Below are positions 8,674-18,586 of a stretch of DNA of 53,078 nucleotides, one piece after another. The notes beneath the pieces are model-generated. The model made no database searches. It had not been told where the DNA came from and saw only the letters and a program-made list of their open reading frames with translations. The first letter of the stretch is position 1; each line of letters opens with the position of its first letter. Both the position numbers and the translations under genes were made by a program. The stretch lies in assembly GCA_031258135.1 (NCBI GenBank), contig JAIRNG010000015.1, positions 1 to 53,078 on the forward strand. Reading direction: 5' to 3'. The DNA comes from Mediterranea sp. (in: CFB group bacteria) (lineage in GTDB: Bacteria; Bacteroidota; Bacteroidia; Bacteroidales; Bacteroidaceae).

Positions 8674-11209
8674 TAATCAACGTCGCAACCACGGCAGCCA
8701 TTGAAGCAACCGAACTGCCAATACCTATTACTTCACCTGTGGTCATCTTATTCCTTACATCTTTACCTGGAATAATAATCTCGCACCCGGGCCGGATAAC
8801 GTTGGAGTTTCCCGCCTTCAGGCGCGCTACCGTACCGTTCATGTACACCACATACGCCCTGTTCCTTCTGGCGGACGTTGTATATCCACCCGCCTGATCC
8901 AGATAATATTTCAAACTCTCGCCTTCTTTATAAGAAACCGTATTCGGATACATCACCGCACCGTTAATCTTCACCGTATTGGCAAATTCAGGTACGATGA
9001 GCAGGTCTCCCTCACGCAATACCAGGTTAAAATCCGATTTCGGATTGGCCAACGCCTTCTCCAGGTTAATGCCCACCGGATAACTTGCAGACAAGTCCAT
9101 AACCTTTACGGACAACGAGTCCGAAGAAGCCATTGTTATCCGCAACACATCTTCTTTGCGGCGGATCTCTTCATCCGTCATCCTGCGTATCAGGCGCGCG
9201 CCTTCAACGTACGCGTCTTCCGTCAACCCGCCGGCCCTGTATATGAGATCGGCCAACCGTTCGTTCTTCCTTGACAGGGCGTAAGTTCCGTTAAACAACA
9301 CTTCTCCCGCGATCCGCACGTTATGTTGTACGTGGTAGGAAGGACTCTTGCGCACATACACCTCGTCGAACGGTTCCAGATGGAACGCACCGTCTCCGCC
9401 AATGATATAACCATCCTTAAAGTCAAAAGAATAAGTTTTACCCACCGTATTGCTCGATGTTGTAGTCTTGGGATTCTTAATGCGGCGGGCGACATCAATA
9501 CGTATGGTAGCTGCAGCCTCCAACAGACCGCCGGCCTGGATGATCAGATCTTCGATGGTCATATTCTTCGCATAGATATAAGTTCCCGGAACGGAGACTT
9601 CTCCATGGATGACAAGGAAACGCTGTTCCTCCAGATCATGTATGCCCGGAATATACAGGATATCATTTTTCTGTAACGGAATATCCGCCGCACCGCCGTT
9701 CAACACAGCTTTCAGGTCGACAGGGATAATTTCCAGCGTCAGATCATCGTGTTCACGCTGAAGCTGTACACGATTCAAAAAAGCGTCGCCGCGCAAACCT
9801 TCGGCCTTTTCAATCAGCTTCTTTACCGTATTGACCCCATCGCTGATCTGATAAAGCCCTTCACGGTACACGGCGCCACGCACTTCCACCCTGTTCTCAA
9901 AACGGTCAAGCACAGCTTCCACGTTCAATGAATCTTCATCGTTCACTTTAAACGCAGCAAAATCCGATTGGTCTACATTATATATCTGTTTTTCACGGCC
10001 GCTCAACCGGATCAGGCGTATATTGTCTTTATAAGCGTCTCCCGTAAATCCTCCGGAATAGTTTAACAGGTCGGAAACAGTTTCCTCTTCTTTCATCTCG
10101 TAAAACATCGGACGGCGCACCTTACCTGCCACATTCACAAGAGAGGTGTACGGCGGGACAAGAATAACATCATCCTCCATCAACCGGATATCGTCGTTCG
10201 TCTCACCGCGCATAATGTAATCGTATACGTCAATATCCCCGATCTTATTCCCGTTACGGATCAGTTGGATGTTACGCATACTTCCGATAGGACTGATGCC
10301 ACCGGCATTATACAGGGCATGGAATACGGATGAGAAAGAAGAAAGCGTATAAGTTCCCGGCACGGTTACTTCTCCCATAATGTTAACTTTGATGGTACGG
10401 ATTTGTCCCAGGGAGAGTTTCATCCGGGATGAATTTTCCGTCAGTCCGGCATAAAACTTGCTTAATTCACGATGCACATACCTGGCGGCCTCATTTATAG
10501 TCATTCCATTTAAATAAACAGGGCCCACGTTGGCTATGACAATACTTCCTTCCGGAGAGATCGTTTCACGGATTGTATTTTCCGATGTGCCCCAAATGTC
10601 AATGATTACCTCATCGCCAGGCCCTAAACGATAGTTTACGGGAGTGGCAATGTTCGAATTAGGTTCAAAGGAGAGGCTTGGATTGGTGAACATCTCCCGC
10701 CCAAAGATTTTGCGCTCGTTTTTTTTGATCACCGGAACTTCCGGGTATTGTTTTTCAAAGTAATATTCATCGGAATCACTCATCAGGACGTCCTGCCCAC
10801 CCCCGGAGGATGACTCCCCGCCATTTAAGTTTCTGATCTCATCCCTCGCCGCTCCTGAATTGGGATGATTGTTCGATTGCCTCTGATTGACATTCCGGTT
10901 ACCCGGATCATTCGGATTCAGACTGTTGTCCGTTGCCGGATTGCGCATCCGCTGTTGACTGTTTCCCGCTCTCTGTTTCGCACCTGCCGCTTCTACATTC
11001 GGTCTCGCCTCATACTTCTCTTTTATCCGCTCTACCTGTTCTTTTGTAACTCCTCTCCTGAATAGTTCTGTCGTAATTTGCGTTTGACTTTTTCCCTGAC
11101 TCTGTGCATCTTTTAGATATTGAATAACTTGTTCGTCAGACATATGTTGCGCCATTACTGCGCCGGACAAGGTAAAGGTTAAAATATAAAGTGTAATAAA
11201 TCTACGCAT
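8657..11209 (-). CDS. Polysaccharide biosynthesis/export protein with multiple SLBB domains (Wza-like)
   Basis: YRLGPGDEVIIDIWGTSENTIRETISPEGSIVIANVGPVYLNGMT plus repeated SLBB motifs (VNIMGEVTVPGTYTLSSFSSV, VVIHGEVSVPGTY...). Confidence 0.92.
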   Translation of the reverse strand: MRRFITLYILTFTLSGAVMAQHMSDEQVIQYLKDAQSQGKSQTQITTELFRRGVTKEQVERIKEKYEARPNVEAAGAKQRAGNSQQRMRNPATDNSLNPNDPGNRNVNQRQSNNHPNSGAARDEIRNLNGGESSSGGGQDVLMSDSDEYYFEKQYPEVPVIKKNERKIFGREMFTNPSLSFEPNSNIATPVNYRLGPGDEVIIDIWGTSENTIRETISPEGSIVIANVGPVYLNGMTINEAARYVHRELSKFYAGLTENSSRMKLSLGQIRTIKVNIMGEVTVPGTYTLSSFSSVFHALYNAGGISPIGSMRNIQLIRNGNKIGDIDVYDYIMRGETNDDIRLMEDDVILVPPYTSLVNVAGKVRRPMFYEMKEEETVSDLLNYSGGFTGDAYKDNIRLIRLSGREKQIYNVDQSDFAAFKVNDEDSLNVEAVLDRFENRVEVRGAVYREGLYQISDGVNTVKKLIEKAEGLRGDAFLNRVQLQREHDDLTLEIIPVDLKAVLNGGAADIPLQKNDILYIPGIHDLEEQRFLVIHGEVSVPGTYIYAKNMTIEDLIIQAGGLLEAAATIRIDVARRIKNPKTTTSSNTVGKTYSFDFKDGYIIGGDGAFHLEPFDEVYVRKSPSYHVQHNVRIAGEVLFNGTYALSRKNERLADLIYRAGGLTEDAYVEGARLIRRMTDEEIRRKEDVLRITMASSDSLSVKVMDLSASYPVGINLEKALANPKSDFNLVLREGDLLIVPEFANTVKINGAVMYPNTVSYKEGESLKYYLDQAGGYTTSARRNRAYVVYMNGTVARLKAGNSNVIRPGCEIIIPGKDVRNKMTTGEVIGIGSSVASMAAVVATLINVLKK

Positions 11210-11400
11210 AAGATTATTCTATTCTTCAATATTTATTATACGAATCGGTCACAAAGATAATATTTATATTTAAAACTATGGCGCCCATTTCATTTTTAAA
11301 CCCTGGCGGCTGCATCAAATTATTACGGTTGCCCCGCGTTTTTAGATATATATACAAAATAAAGCCGTATTTTTGCAGACAAACCATTAATCTGTAGCCC

Positions 11401-13671
11401 ATGGCCCATTTACACGATTTCATAGGCGATTTAGCCATTATTCTCATCACGGCGGGTGTCGCAACCTTACTGTTTAAATGGCTTAAACAACCGGTCGTAT
11501 TAGGATACATTTTAGCCGGTTTTATTGCAGGCCCCCACATCATCTGGTTACCCACGGTGACAGATATGGGTAATGTCGAAGTATGGGCTGACACCGGAGT
11601 TATTTTCCTATTATTCGCCCTTGGTCTGGAGTTCAGTTTCAAACGATTAATCGCCGTAGGTGGAACGGCCACCGTGGCCACCCTGATCAATCTGGGTTCT
11701 ATGATCATCATCGGTTATCTGGTTGGCAAATTCCTGGGGTGGTCCACTATGGACAGCATCTTCCTGGGAGGTATGCTATCCATGTCTTCCACCACAATTA
11801 TAATCAAGGCTTTCAATGACATGGGGCTGCAAAAGCAACGTTTTTCCGGCATTGTCTTTGGCATGTTGATCGTGGAAGACTTAGCCGCTATCCTTATGAT
11901 GGTATTACTGTCAACCATAGCCGTCAGCAGTGAAATAGAGGGTGCAACCGTATTGGGCCATATCTTCCGCCTGGGCTTTTTTATCCTTATTTGGTTTATC
12001 GTGGGCATATACCTCATTCCAACCCTGTTCAAAATGCTGAAGAGATACCTGAATGATGAAACGCTTCTCATCGTTGCCGCAGGCTTATGTCTAGGCATGG
12101 TGCTTTTTGCAACACATGTCGGCTTCTCTGCGGCGCTCGGCGCTTTTATCATGGGGTCTATACTGGCGGAGACTGTCATTGTAAAAAGGATAGAGCGCCT
12201 CGTCGAACCGATAAAGAATCTTTTCGGAGCCGTTTTCTTTGTCTCTGTGGGTATGATGCTCGATCCTGAAGTTATTGTTGAATATGCCGGATCAATCGGT
12301 ATATTGGTCACAGTTGTTCTCATCGGACGCATTTTCTTTGCGACGGTTGGGGTATTAGCTTCCGGGGAAGGGCTGAAAGTTGCTCTGCAAGCCGGTTTCA
12401 GTTTAGCGCAGATTGGTGAGTTCTCCTTTATCATAGCAACTTTAGGAACAAGTCTCGGCGTCATAAGCAGCACGCTATATCCGCTCATTGTCGCCGTATC
12501 CATCATCACCACATTCACCACTCCTTATTGCATTAAAGCTTCTACCCCGCTCTATAACTTCCTTGAAAAACGGATTCAACCCAAGTGGAACAAACTCATC
12601 ACAGGATATGCGGCATCGAGCTTCAAAACCGTCAACAAACAAAATGACTGGAACAAACTCCTGAAAAGCATATTGAAGCTGACCGCAGCATATTTCACCC
12701 TCTCTCTTGCAGTGGTCTACCTTTGCGAACAATACGCCACTCCTTTCATTACCGGTCATATTCCCGGCATCTGGGGAAAGATCATAGCCGCTACCATAGC
12801 CATGACCTTTATGGCTCCTTTCTTACGCGCAATCATGATGAAAAAGAACCGGTCTGCGGAAGTTAAAAACCTATGGAGTGACAACCGGTTCAACAGAGGG
12901 GCGCTCATCTCCTTGATCGCCTTCCGGATCGGATTGTGCATGGTACTCGTACTGATGGTGCTCATACCCTTATTTCCCCGCCTGACCGTACTCATGGTTG
13001 TTATCGGGTTGGTTGTGATCACGCTCATCATCTTCTCACAAGGATTTAAGGCTCAATCACGTAAAATGGAGGCTCATTTCCTCAAAAACCTGAACTACAA
13101 ACAACTCATGGAAGAAAAAAAGGCGGCCATACCCACGCTTATCACTCATCAACTGAAATCCAAAGAGATCCATATCGAGGAAATAGAAATATCTCCCGCC
13201 TCTCCTAAAATCGGTAAAACATTGCGGGAGTTGAATTTCCGGGCGAAAACCCGGGTGAATATTGTTACGATATTGAGAGGCAACAGGAAAATCAATATTC
13301 CGGATGCGAACGAAAGATTATATCCTTACGACAGGATTGTATTGGCGGGAGCCGACGATGATATTCAACAACTGACCCAATCCATAGAAGAAAGAAACAA
13401 AAACAATACGATGAATGACAATGATACCGCTGAGCATCATGTGAGCTTATCGCAATATGTCATTGATAATGATTCGCCCATGATAGGAAAGACAATAGCG
13501 CAGCTATCCGTACAGGAAAAAACCGAATGTATCATCATTTGTATTGACCGGAACGATGAATCAATCATCAACTTTCCCGCCCATCTCGTGCTTGAAGAAG
13601 GCGATACGCTATTATTGGCCGGCGAGAGAGATAAATTGGATACATTTAAAGAGAATATGCATATCGCATAG
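11401..13671 (+). CDS. Kef-type cation:proton antiporter with C-terminal RCK_C/TrkA_C domains
   Basis: GYILAGFIAGPH, LLFALGLEFSF, TTIIIKAFNDMGL; two TrkA_C-like regions (IEEIEISPASPKIGKTLREL; VIDNDSPMIGKTIAQLSVQ). Confidence 0.92.
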   Translation: MAHLHDFIGDLAIILITAGVATLLFKWLKQPVVLGYILAGFIAGPHIIWLPTVTDMGNVEVWADTGVIFLLFALGLEFSFKRLIAVGGTATVATLINLGSMIIIGYLVGKFLGWSTMDSIFLGGMLSMSSTTIIIKAFNDMGLQKQRFSGIVFGMLIVEDLAAILMMVLLSTIAVSSEIEGATVLGHIFRLGFFILIWFIVGIYLIPTLFKMLKRYLNDETLLIVAAGLCLGMVLFATHVGFSAALGAFIMGSILAETVIVKRIERLVEPIKNLFGAVFFVSVGMMLDPEVIVEYAGSIGILVTVVLIGRIFFATVGVLASGEGLKVALQAGFSLAQIGEFSFIIATLGTSLGVISSTLYPLIVAVSIITTFTTPYCIKASTPLYNFLEKRIQPKWNKLITGYAASSFKTVNKQNDWNKLLKSILKLTAAYFTLSLAVVYLCEQYATPFITGHIPGIWGKIIAATIAMTFMAPFLRAIMMKKNRSAEVKNLWSDNRFNRGALISLIAFRIGLCMVLVLMVLIPLFPRLTVLMVVIGLVVITLIIFSQGFKAQSRKMEAHFLKNLNYKQLMEEKKAAIPTLITHQLKSKEIHIEEIEISPASPKIGKTLRELNFRAKTRVNIVTILRGNRKINIPDANERLYPYDRIVLAGADDDIQQLTQSIEERNKNNTMNDNDTAEHHVSLSQYVIDNDSPMIGKTIAQLSVQEKTECIIICIDRNDESIINFPAHLVLEEGDTLLLAGERDKLDTFKENMHIA

Positions 13672-13682
13672 ACGGAAGAACA

Positions 13683-14375
13683 ATGGTAAATGGTAAACCC
13701 ACACAAGACTTGCTTTTCACCGACTGGGGACTTATTCCGTATGACCGGTCGTGGCGGCGCCAGCGTGAATTATTCGACGCTGTCATTGCAGCCAAGCTGG
13801 CAGGAAAGTTTTACAGGAACGAAATCATCTTTTGCGAACATCCGCATGTCTATACGCTTGGACGTAGCGGCAAAGAGAACAATATGCTTCTTGGCGAAGA
13901 GCAACTGAAAGCTATACATGCCACGTTATACTATACGGACCGGGGAGGGGATATCACCTATCATGGCCCCGGACAACAGGTTTGTTATCCCATTCTCAAC
14001 CTTGAAGATTTCAGGTTAGGTCTAAAGGAGTACATCCATCTTCTTGAGGAAGCAATTATCTGCGTATGCGCCTCTTATGGTATCGTTGCCGGTCGTCTGG
14101 AGAAAGCTACCGGTGTCTGGCTGGATGGTGACAGCCCCGCCGCCCGTAAAATTTGCGCTATGGGAGTCCGCAGTAGCCGCTACGTTACCATGCATGGCCT
14201 TGCATTAAATGTGAATACCGACCTTCGTTACTTCAGTTACATTAATCCTTGCGGATTTATGGATAAGGGCGTTACCTCTTTACAGAAAGAGTTGGGATAC
14301 GAACTTTCGATGGATGAAGTCAAAGGCAAACTTAAGGAGCAACTCTTTGCTTTGTTTTCAGACAGGTTTATTTAA
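13683..14375 (+). CDS. lipB: Lipoyl(octanoyl) transferase LipB
   Basis: EHPHVYTLGRSGKENNML, DRGGDITYHGPGQQVCYPI, KICAMGVRSSRYVTMHGLALNV. Confidence 0.95.
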   Translation: MVNGKPTQDLLFTDWGLIPYDRSWRRQRELFDAVIAAKLAGKFYRNEIIFCEHPHVYTLGRSGKENNMLLGEEQLKAIHATLYYTDRGGDITYHGPGQQVCYPILNLEDFRLGLKEYIHLLEEAIICVCASYGIVAGRLEKATGVWLDGDSPAARKICAMGVRSSRYVTMHGLALNVNTDLRYFSYINPCGFMDKGVTSLQKELGYELSMDEVKGKLKEQLFALFSDRFI

Positions 14376-14494
14376 TCAACGAACCGAAAATGCGCATCTA
14401 TTATCAAACAAACGTTAAACGGGAGATTCCATACTAAACTTCTTTTGTATCTTTGCCGCTCACATCATGACTTTAATCAAATAAAAAGAGAATT

Positions 14495-16486
14495 ATGAAA
14501 ACAAACTTAACGTCTCAAATCAGTCTTAACAGGGTGTCCCCCAGATATTATCGTCCTGAGAATGCATTTGAGCTTTCGGCTTTGACCCGATTCGAGAAAA
14601 TTCCCACAGAGATATATGAGTCTGCCGAGGAAGGTTCAAAACATATTGCCAATGAAATTGCGCAGGCCATCCGTAACAAACAACGGGACGGACGTTTTTG
14701 CGTATTGGCCCTTGCCGGCGGCAACTCTCCCCGGAACGTGTACAGCGAACTTGTCCGCATACATAAAGAAGAAAAACTGAGTTTCCGCAATGTAGTCGTT
14801 TTCAACTTATACGAATACTATCCGCTTGCACCGGATGCGGTGAACAGTAATCTCAATTCACTGAAAGAGATGTTGCTTGATCATGTGGATATAGATAAAC
14901 AGAACATATTCAGCCCTGACGGCACCATTCCTAAAGATGCAATTATTGAATATTGCCGTTTGTACGAACAACGTATCGAAAGTTTTGGAGGGATCGACGC
15001 TGCGTTGCTTGGCATCGGACGGGTGGGTAATATTGCATTCAACGAACCCGGATCACGGATAAACTCGGTAACTCGTTTGATTCTGCTGGATATCGATTCG
15101 CGCAACGACGCCGCTCATACATTCGGAAGCATTGAGAATACTCCGGTAAGTTCCATTACGATGGGCATATCGACAATCCTTTCCGCTAAACGCATTTATT
15201 TGATGGCGTGGGGAGAAAACAAAGCCAAAATGATCAGGGAATGTGTGGAGGGTAATGTAACGGATACCATCCCTGCATCTTACTTGCAGACACACAGTAA
15301 TGCACACATCTTTATTGATTTGTCTTCCGCATCCAACCTGACCCGCATTCAACGTCCATGGTTGGTAACATCGTGCGACTGGAACGACAAACTGATACGA
15401 AGCGCTATTGTCTGGCTGTGTGCTGTGGTAAAGAAACCCATCCTGAAACTGACCAACAAGGACTATAACGAAAACGGGCTGAGCGAATTGTTGGCGCTTT
15501 ATGGTTCGGCATACAATGTGAACATAAAGATATTCAACGATCTGCAACATACCATTACCGGATGGCCGGGAGGAAAACCGAATGCGGACGATACTTATCG
15601 TCCGGAACGTGCGAAACCCTATCCGAAACGTGTGATCATTTTCTCTCCCCATCCGGACGATGATGTCATATCCATGGGAGGAACCCTGCGCCGCCTGGTT
15701 GAACAGAAGCATGAAGTGCATGTGGCTTATCAAACTTCCGGGAATATCGCTGTAGGTGATGAAGAGGTTATACGCTTCCTGCATTTTATCAATGGATTCA
15801 ATCAGTTGTTTGACAACGGCGGGAATGTTATTATCAACGAAAAGTATAGTGAAATCCGTAAATTCCTGAAAGAAAAGAAAGAGGGAGATATGGACACGCA
15901 TGATATCCTGATCCTGAAAGGCCTGATTCGCCGTGGTGAAGCCCGTATTGCATCTACGCATAACAACATCCCACTCACCCGCTGTCATTTTCTGGACATG
16001 CCATTCTACGAAACAGGAAAGATTCAGAAGAATCCGATAAGCGAAGCGGACGTAGAGATTATCCGTAATCTGATCCGCGAAATAAAACCGCACCAGATCT
16101 TTGTAGCCGGTGACCTGGCCGACCCGCATGGAACCCATAAGATATGCACGGATGCCGTGTTTGCCGCTGTTGACATGGAGAAAGAAGAAGGCGCCAAATG
16201 GCTCAAAGAGTGTCGCATCTGGATGTATCGCGGAGCATGGGCGGAATGGGAAATTGAAAACATTGAGATGGCCGTGCCTATCAGTCCCGAAGAACTTCGG
16301 GTAAAACGCAATTCCATCCTGAAACATCAATCGCAAATGGAAAGCGCGCCGTTCCTCGGAAACGATGAACGTTTGTTCTGGCAACGCTCGGAAGATCGTA
16401 ACAGGGCGACCGCATCCCTGTACGATAGCTTAGGGTTAGCGTCGTATGAAGCCATGGAAGCATTCGTAGAATACGTGCCCTTCTGA
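14495..16486 (+). CDS. Fusion of glucosamine-6-phosphate deaminase-like (NagB) domain and PIG-L/LmbE-type deacetylase domain
   Basis: N-terminal LALAGGNSPRNVYSELVRIHKEEKLSFRNVVVF...GIGRVGNIAFNEPGSR; C-terminal IIFSPHPDDDVISMGGTLRRLVEQKHEVH...DLADPHGTHKICTDAV. Confidence 0.9.
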   Translation: MKTNLTSQISLNRVSPRYYRPENAFELSALTRFEKIPTEIYESAEEGSKHIANEIAQAIRNKQRDGRFCVLALAGGNSPRNVYSELVRIHKEEKLSFRNVVVFNLYEYYPLAPDAVNSNLNSLKEMLLDHVDIDKQNIFSPDGTIPKDAIIEYCRLYEQRIESFGGIDAALLGIGRVGNIAFNEPGSRINSVTRLILLDIDSRNDAAHTFGSIENTPVSSITMGISTILSAKRIYLMAWGENKAKMIRECVEGNVTDTIPASYLQTHSNAHIFIDLSSASNLTRIQRPWLVTSCDWNDKLIRSAIVWLCAVVKKPILKLTNKDYNENGLSELLALYGSAYNVNIKIFNDLQHTITGWPGGKPNADDTYRPERAKPYPKRVIIFSPHPDDDVISMGGTLRRLVEQKHEVHVAYQTSGNIAVGDEEVIRFLHFINGFNQLFDNGGNVIINEKYSEIRKFLKEKKEGDMDTHDILILKGLIRRGEARIASTHNNIPLTRCHFLDMPFYETGKIQKNPISEADVEIIRNLIREIKPHQIFVAGDLADPHGTHKICTDAVFAAVDMEKEEGAKWLKECRIWMYRGAWAEWEIENIEMAVPISPEELRVKRNSILKHQSQMESAPFLGNDERLFWQRSEDRNRATASLYDSLGLASYEAMEAFVEYVPF

Positions 16487-16488
16487 AG

Positions 16489-16598
16489 CCTACAGCCTCA
16501 CCCCGGCCCTCTCCAAAGGAGAGGGGGAAAGACCATGCGGCATCCTTCCCCCTCTCCTTTGGAGAGGGCCGGGGTGAGGCTGTAGGGGTGAGGCTGTA
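16489..16598. repeat. Inverted pair of the CCTCACCCC/CCCTCTCC palindromic element, possible bidirectional terminator
   Basis: cctacagcctcaccccggccctctccaaaggagaggggga ... tccccctctcctttggagagggccggggtgaggctgtagg; convergent nagB-like/oxyR 3' ends. Confidence 0.85.
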
Positions 16599-17525
16599 TT
16601 ACACTAAACTTTGAATAGGCCTCAAAGACAACATGTGTTCAGGTACAGCCGATTTTATTTCTTTTATTAAAAGCTCTAACAATATGTTCCGGATAAAGTT
16701 CTTATGTCTGACCAGAACGATAGGACGGGCAGGACGCGGAATAGCAAAAGGGCGCACCAACTCTTTTTGCTTTTCGCACAGCTGAAAAACAGCCAGTTCC
16801 GGAATAAAAGTAATTCCCTGCCCGTTTTCTACCATACGCATAAACGTCTCCAGACTTCCCAGCCGGTAAGACATCTGGTTTAGCTTGACGGCTTCCAACC
16901 GGCAGAATCGCAACAACTGATCACGGAAACAGTGCCCCTCATCGAGTAACCATAGACGCTCTCCGGTGATCTCACCGGAACGAATCATCTCATTCTTATA
17001 GACTTTTTCACCGGATGATACATATCCGTAAAACTCTTCATAAAACAATATATTACCTATAATCCAATCTTCTTCCGGCTCATTCGCCCATATAGCAGCA
17101 TCCAAGGCTCCCGTATGCAAATCGGCCTTGATTTCATGCGTTTTCCGTTCATAAACCTGCAAGTCCATTTCCGGATACTTTTCTACTAACTGGGGGAAAA
17201 AGCGGGGCAACAGATAAGGCGCAATCGTAGGTAACACTCCTAAACGGAATGTTCCGCTGTACGATTGAATTTCTTCCCTTACAATTTCCTTGACCTGGGT
17301 GACCTGCGTTTGTATAAAGAGCGCCTGCCGAATGATCTTTTTTCCAATCTCAGTTGGAGCTACGGGTTGTACCTGACGGTCGAAAAGTTTTACGCCAAGT
17401 TCATCTTCCAGTTTCCGGATCATTGCGCTCAGCGTGGGTTGGGTCACTCCGCAGTGCTCCGCCGCTTTCGCAAAATGCCGGTGTCTATCGACGGCCAGCA
17501 TATATTCCAATTGTTGTATGGTCAT
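16599..17525 (-). CDS. oxyR: LysR-family regulator, hydrogen peroxide-inducible genes activator type
   Basis: MTIQQLEYMLAVDRHRHFAKAAEHCGVTQPTLSAMIRKLEDELGVKLFDR; LLDEGHCFRDQLLRFC contains the OxyR-like redox Cys. Confidence 0.88.
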   Translation of the reverse strand: MTIQQLEYMLAVDRHRHFAKAAEHCGVTQPTLSAMIRKLEDELGVKLFDRQVQPVAPTEIGKKIIRQALFIQTQVTQVKEIVREEIQSYSGTFRLGVLPTIAPYLLPRFFPQLVEKYPEMDLQVYERKTHEIKADLHTGALDAAIWANEPEEDWIIGNILFYEEFYGYVSSGEKVYKNEMIRSGEITGERLWLLDEGHCFRDQLLRFCRLEAVKLNQMSYRLGSLETFMRMVENGQGITFIPELAVFQLCEKQKELVRPFAIPRPARPIVLVRHKNFIRNILLELLIKEIKSAVPEHMLSLRPIQSLV

Positions 17526-17529
17526 AATA

Positions 17530-18456
17530 CTATATTATTTTTTCATTGATGCCAAATTTCTCTCCGGAACGATGCGTGCCGATCGGTTCGACATGAACGA
17601 CAATATCGTACACATTTTCAACGGTTCTTTTAATGCTGTCTTCCACCGCTTCGGCTATATTATGGGCCTCATTTAAAGAAATGCCGCCATCGGCTTCAAT
17701 ATCCAGGGAAATCATATACAGATTGCCTATCTGCCTTGAACGGACGCGATGCGGATTGCTTGCACCCGGTATTTTCTCTACAGCTTCAAATATCTTATTA
17801 TAAACGGAAACATCTTTAACGCCATCCATCAAATCGGCATTGGAATCCATAAAAATGCCGATAGAAGTCTTTATGATAAACAAACTGATAATAAGCCCCG
17901 TTATCGTATCGAGAACAGGCAGTTTCAGGACAAAAGTAAAGAAGAGTCCCGCAAGTACGCCAACAGAAATGATCACATCATTCTGCATGTTCTTTGCATT
18001 AGCTATCAGAAGGGAACTGTTTACCCGTTTACCTTGGCGATATTGATAAAACGATAAGCCTGATTTTCCTGCAATAGAAAAGATAGTGACATAAATAGCG
18101 ATGGCGTCCGGTAATTCTTTGGTTCCGGATGAGAAAAGACTTTGTACGGAAGAGATCAGCATCTGGACTCCCGCATAGAAAATAACCAGAGAAAGCACCT
18201 TCGTTGCGATCCCTTCCGCCTTCTCATACCCATAAGCATATTGCGGGCTGGGCGGCCTGCTCATAATGCGAGCCGTAAAGATCATCACAATAGAGATGAT
18301 CACATCTGTAGCCGAATCAATCCCATCACTTATTACAGCCAGACTTCCGGAAAGCGCTCCAATAATAATCTTGGCTAAAGACAGTAACGTATTACCTATG
18401 GTACTCACCCAGGATGTACGAACAAGCGCCCTGTCCTTCAATGATTTCTCTTTCAT
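17530..18456 (-). CDS. Cation diffusion facilitator family transporter
   Basis: Start trimmed to MKEKSLKDRALVRTSW (18456); ISDGIDSATDVIISIV and YAYGYEKAEGIA motifs. The longer ORF to 18702 runs through an AT-rich promoter region. Confidence 0.88.
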   Translation of the reverse strand: MKEKSLKDRALVRTSWVSTIGNTLLSLAKIIIGALSGSLAVISDGIDSATDVIISIVMIFTARIMSRPPSPQYAYGYEKAEGIATKVLSLVIFYAGVQMLISSVQSLFSSGTKELPDAIAIYVTIFSIAGKSGLSFYQYRQGKRVNSSLLIANAKNMQNDVIISVGVLAGLFFTFVLKLPVLDTITGLIISLFIIKTSIGIFMDSNADLMDGVKDVSVYNKIFEAVEKIPGASNPHRVRSRQIGNLYMISLDIEADGGISLNEAHNIAEAVEDSIKRTVENVYDIVVHVEPIGTHRSGEKFGINEKII

Positions 18457-18586
18457 AATAAAATGGAAATTACATTCATAAGCCACAAAGATAACATCAT
18501 TTGCGAAACCTGTTGAACTTTTGTTTTTATTCGTTGTTAATTTAAAGCATGAAAGCATTAAAACACTCATTATTATAGTTATTATT

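Noticed and set aside
11715-12521. 268-aa minus-strand ORF opposite the Kef antiporter
   Set aside because: Shadow ORF, Met/Thr/Ser/Pro-rich with no domain motifs.
15053-16384. 443-aa minus-strand ORF antisense to the NagB-LmbE fusion
   Set aside because: Shadow ORF; no family motifs, and the sense gene has clear domains.
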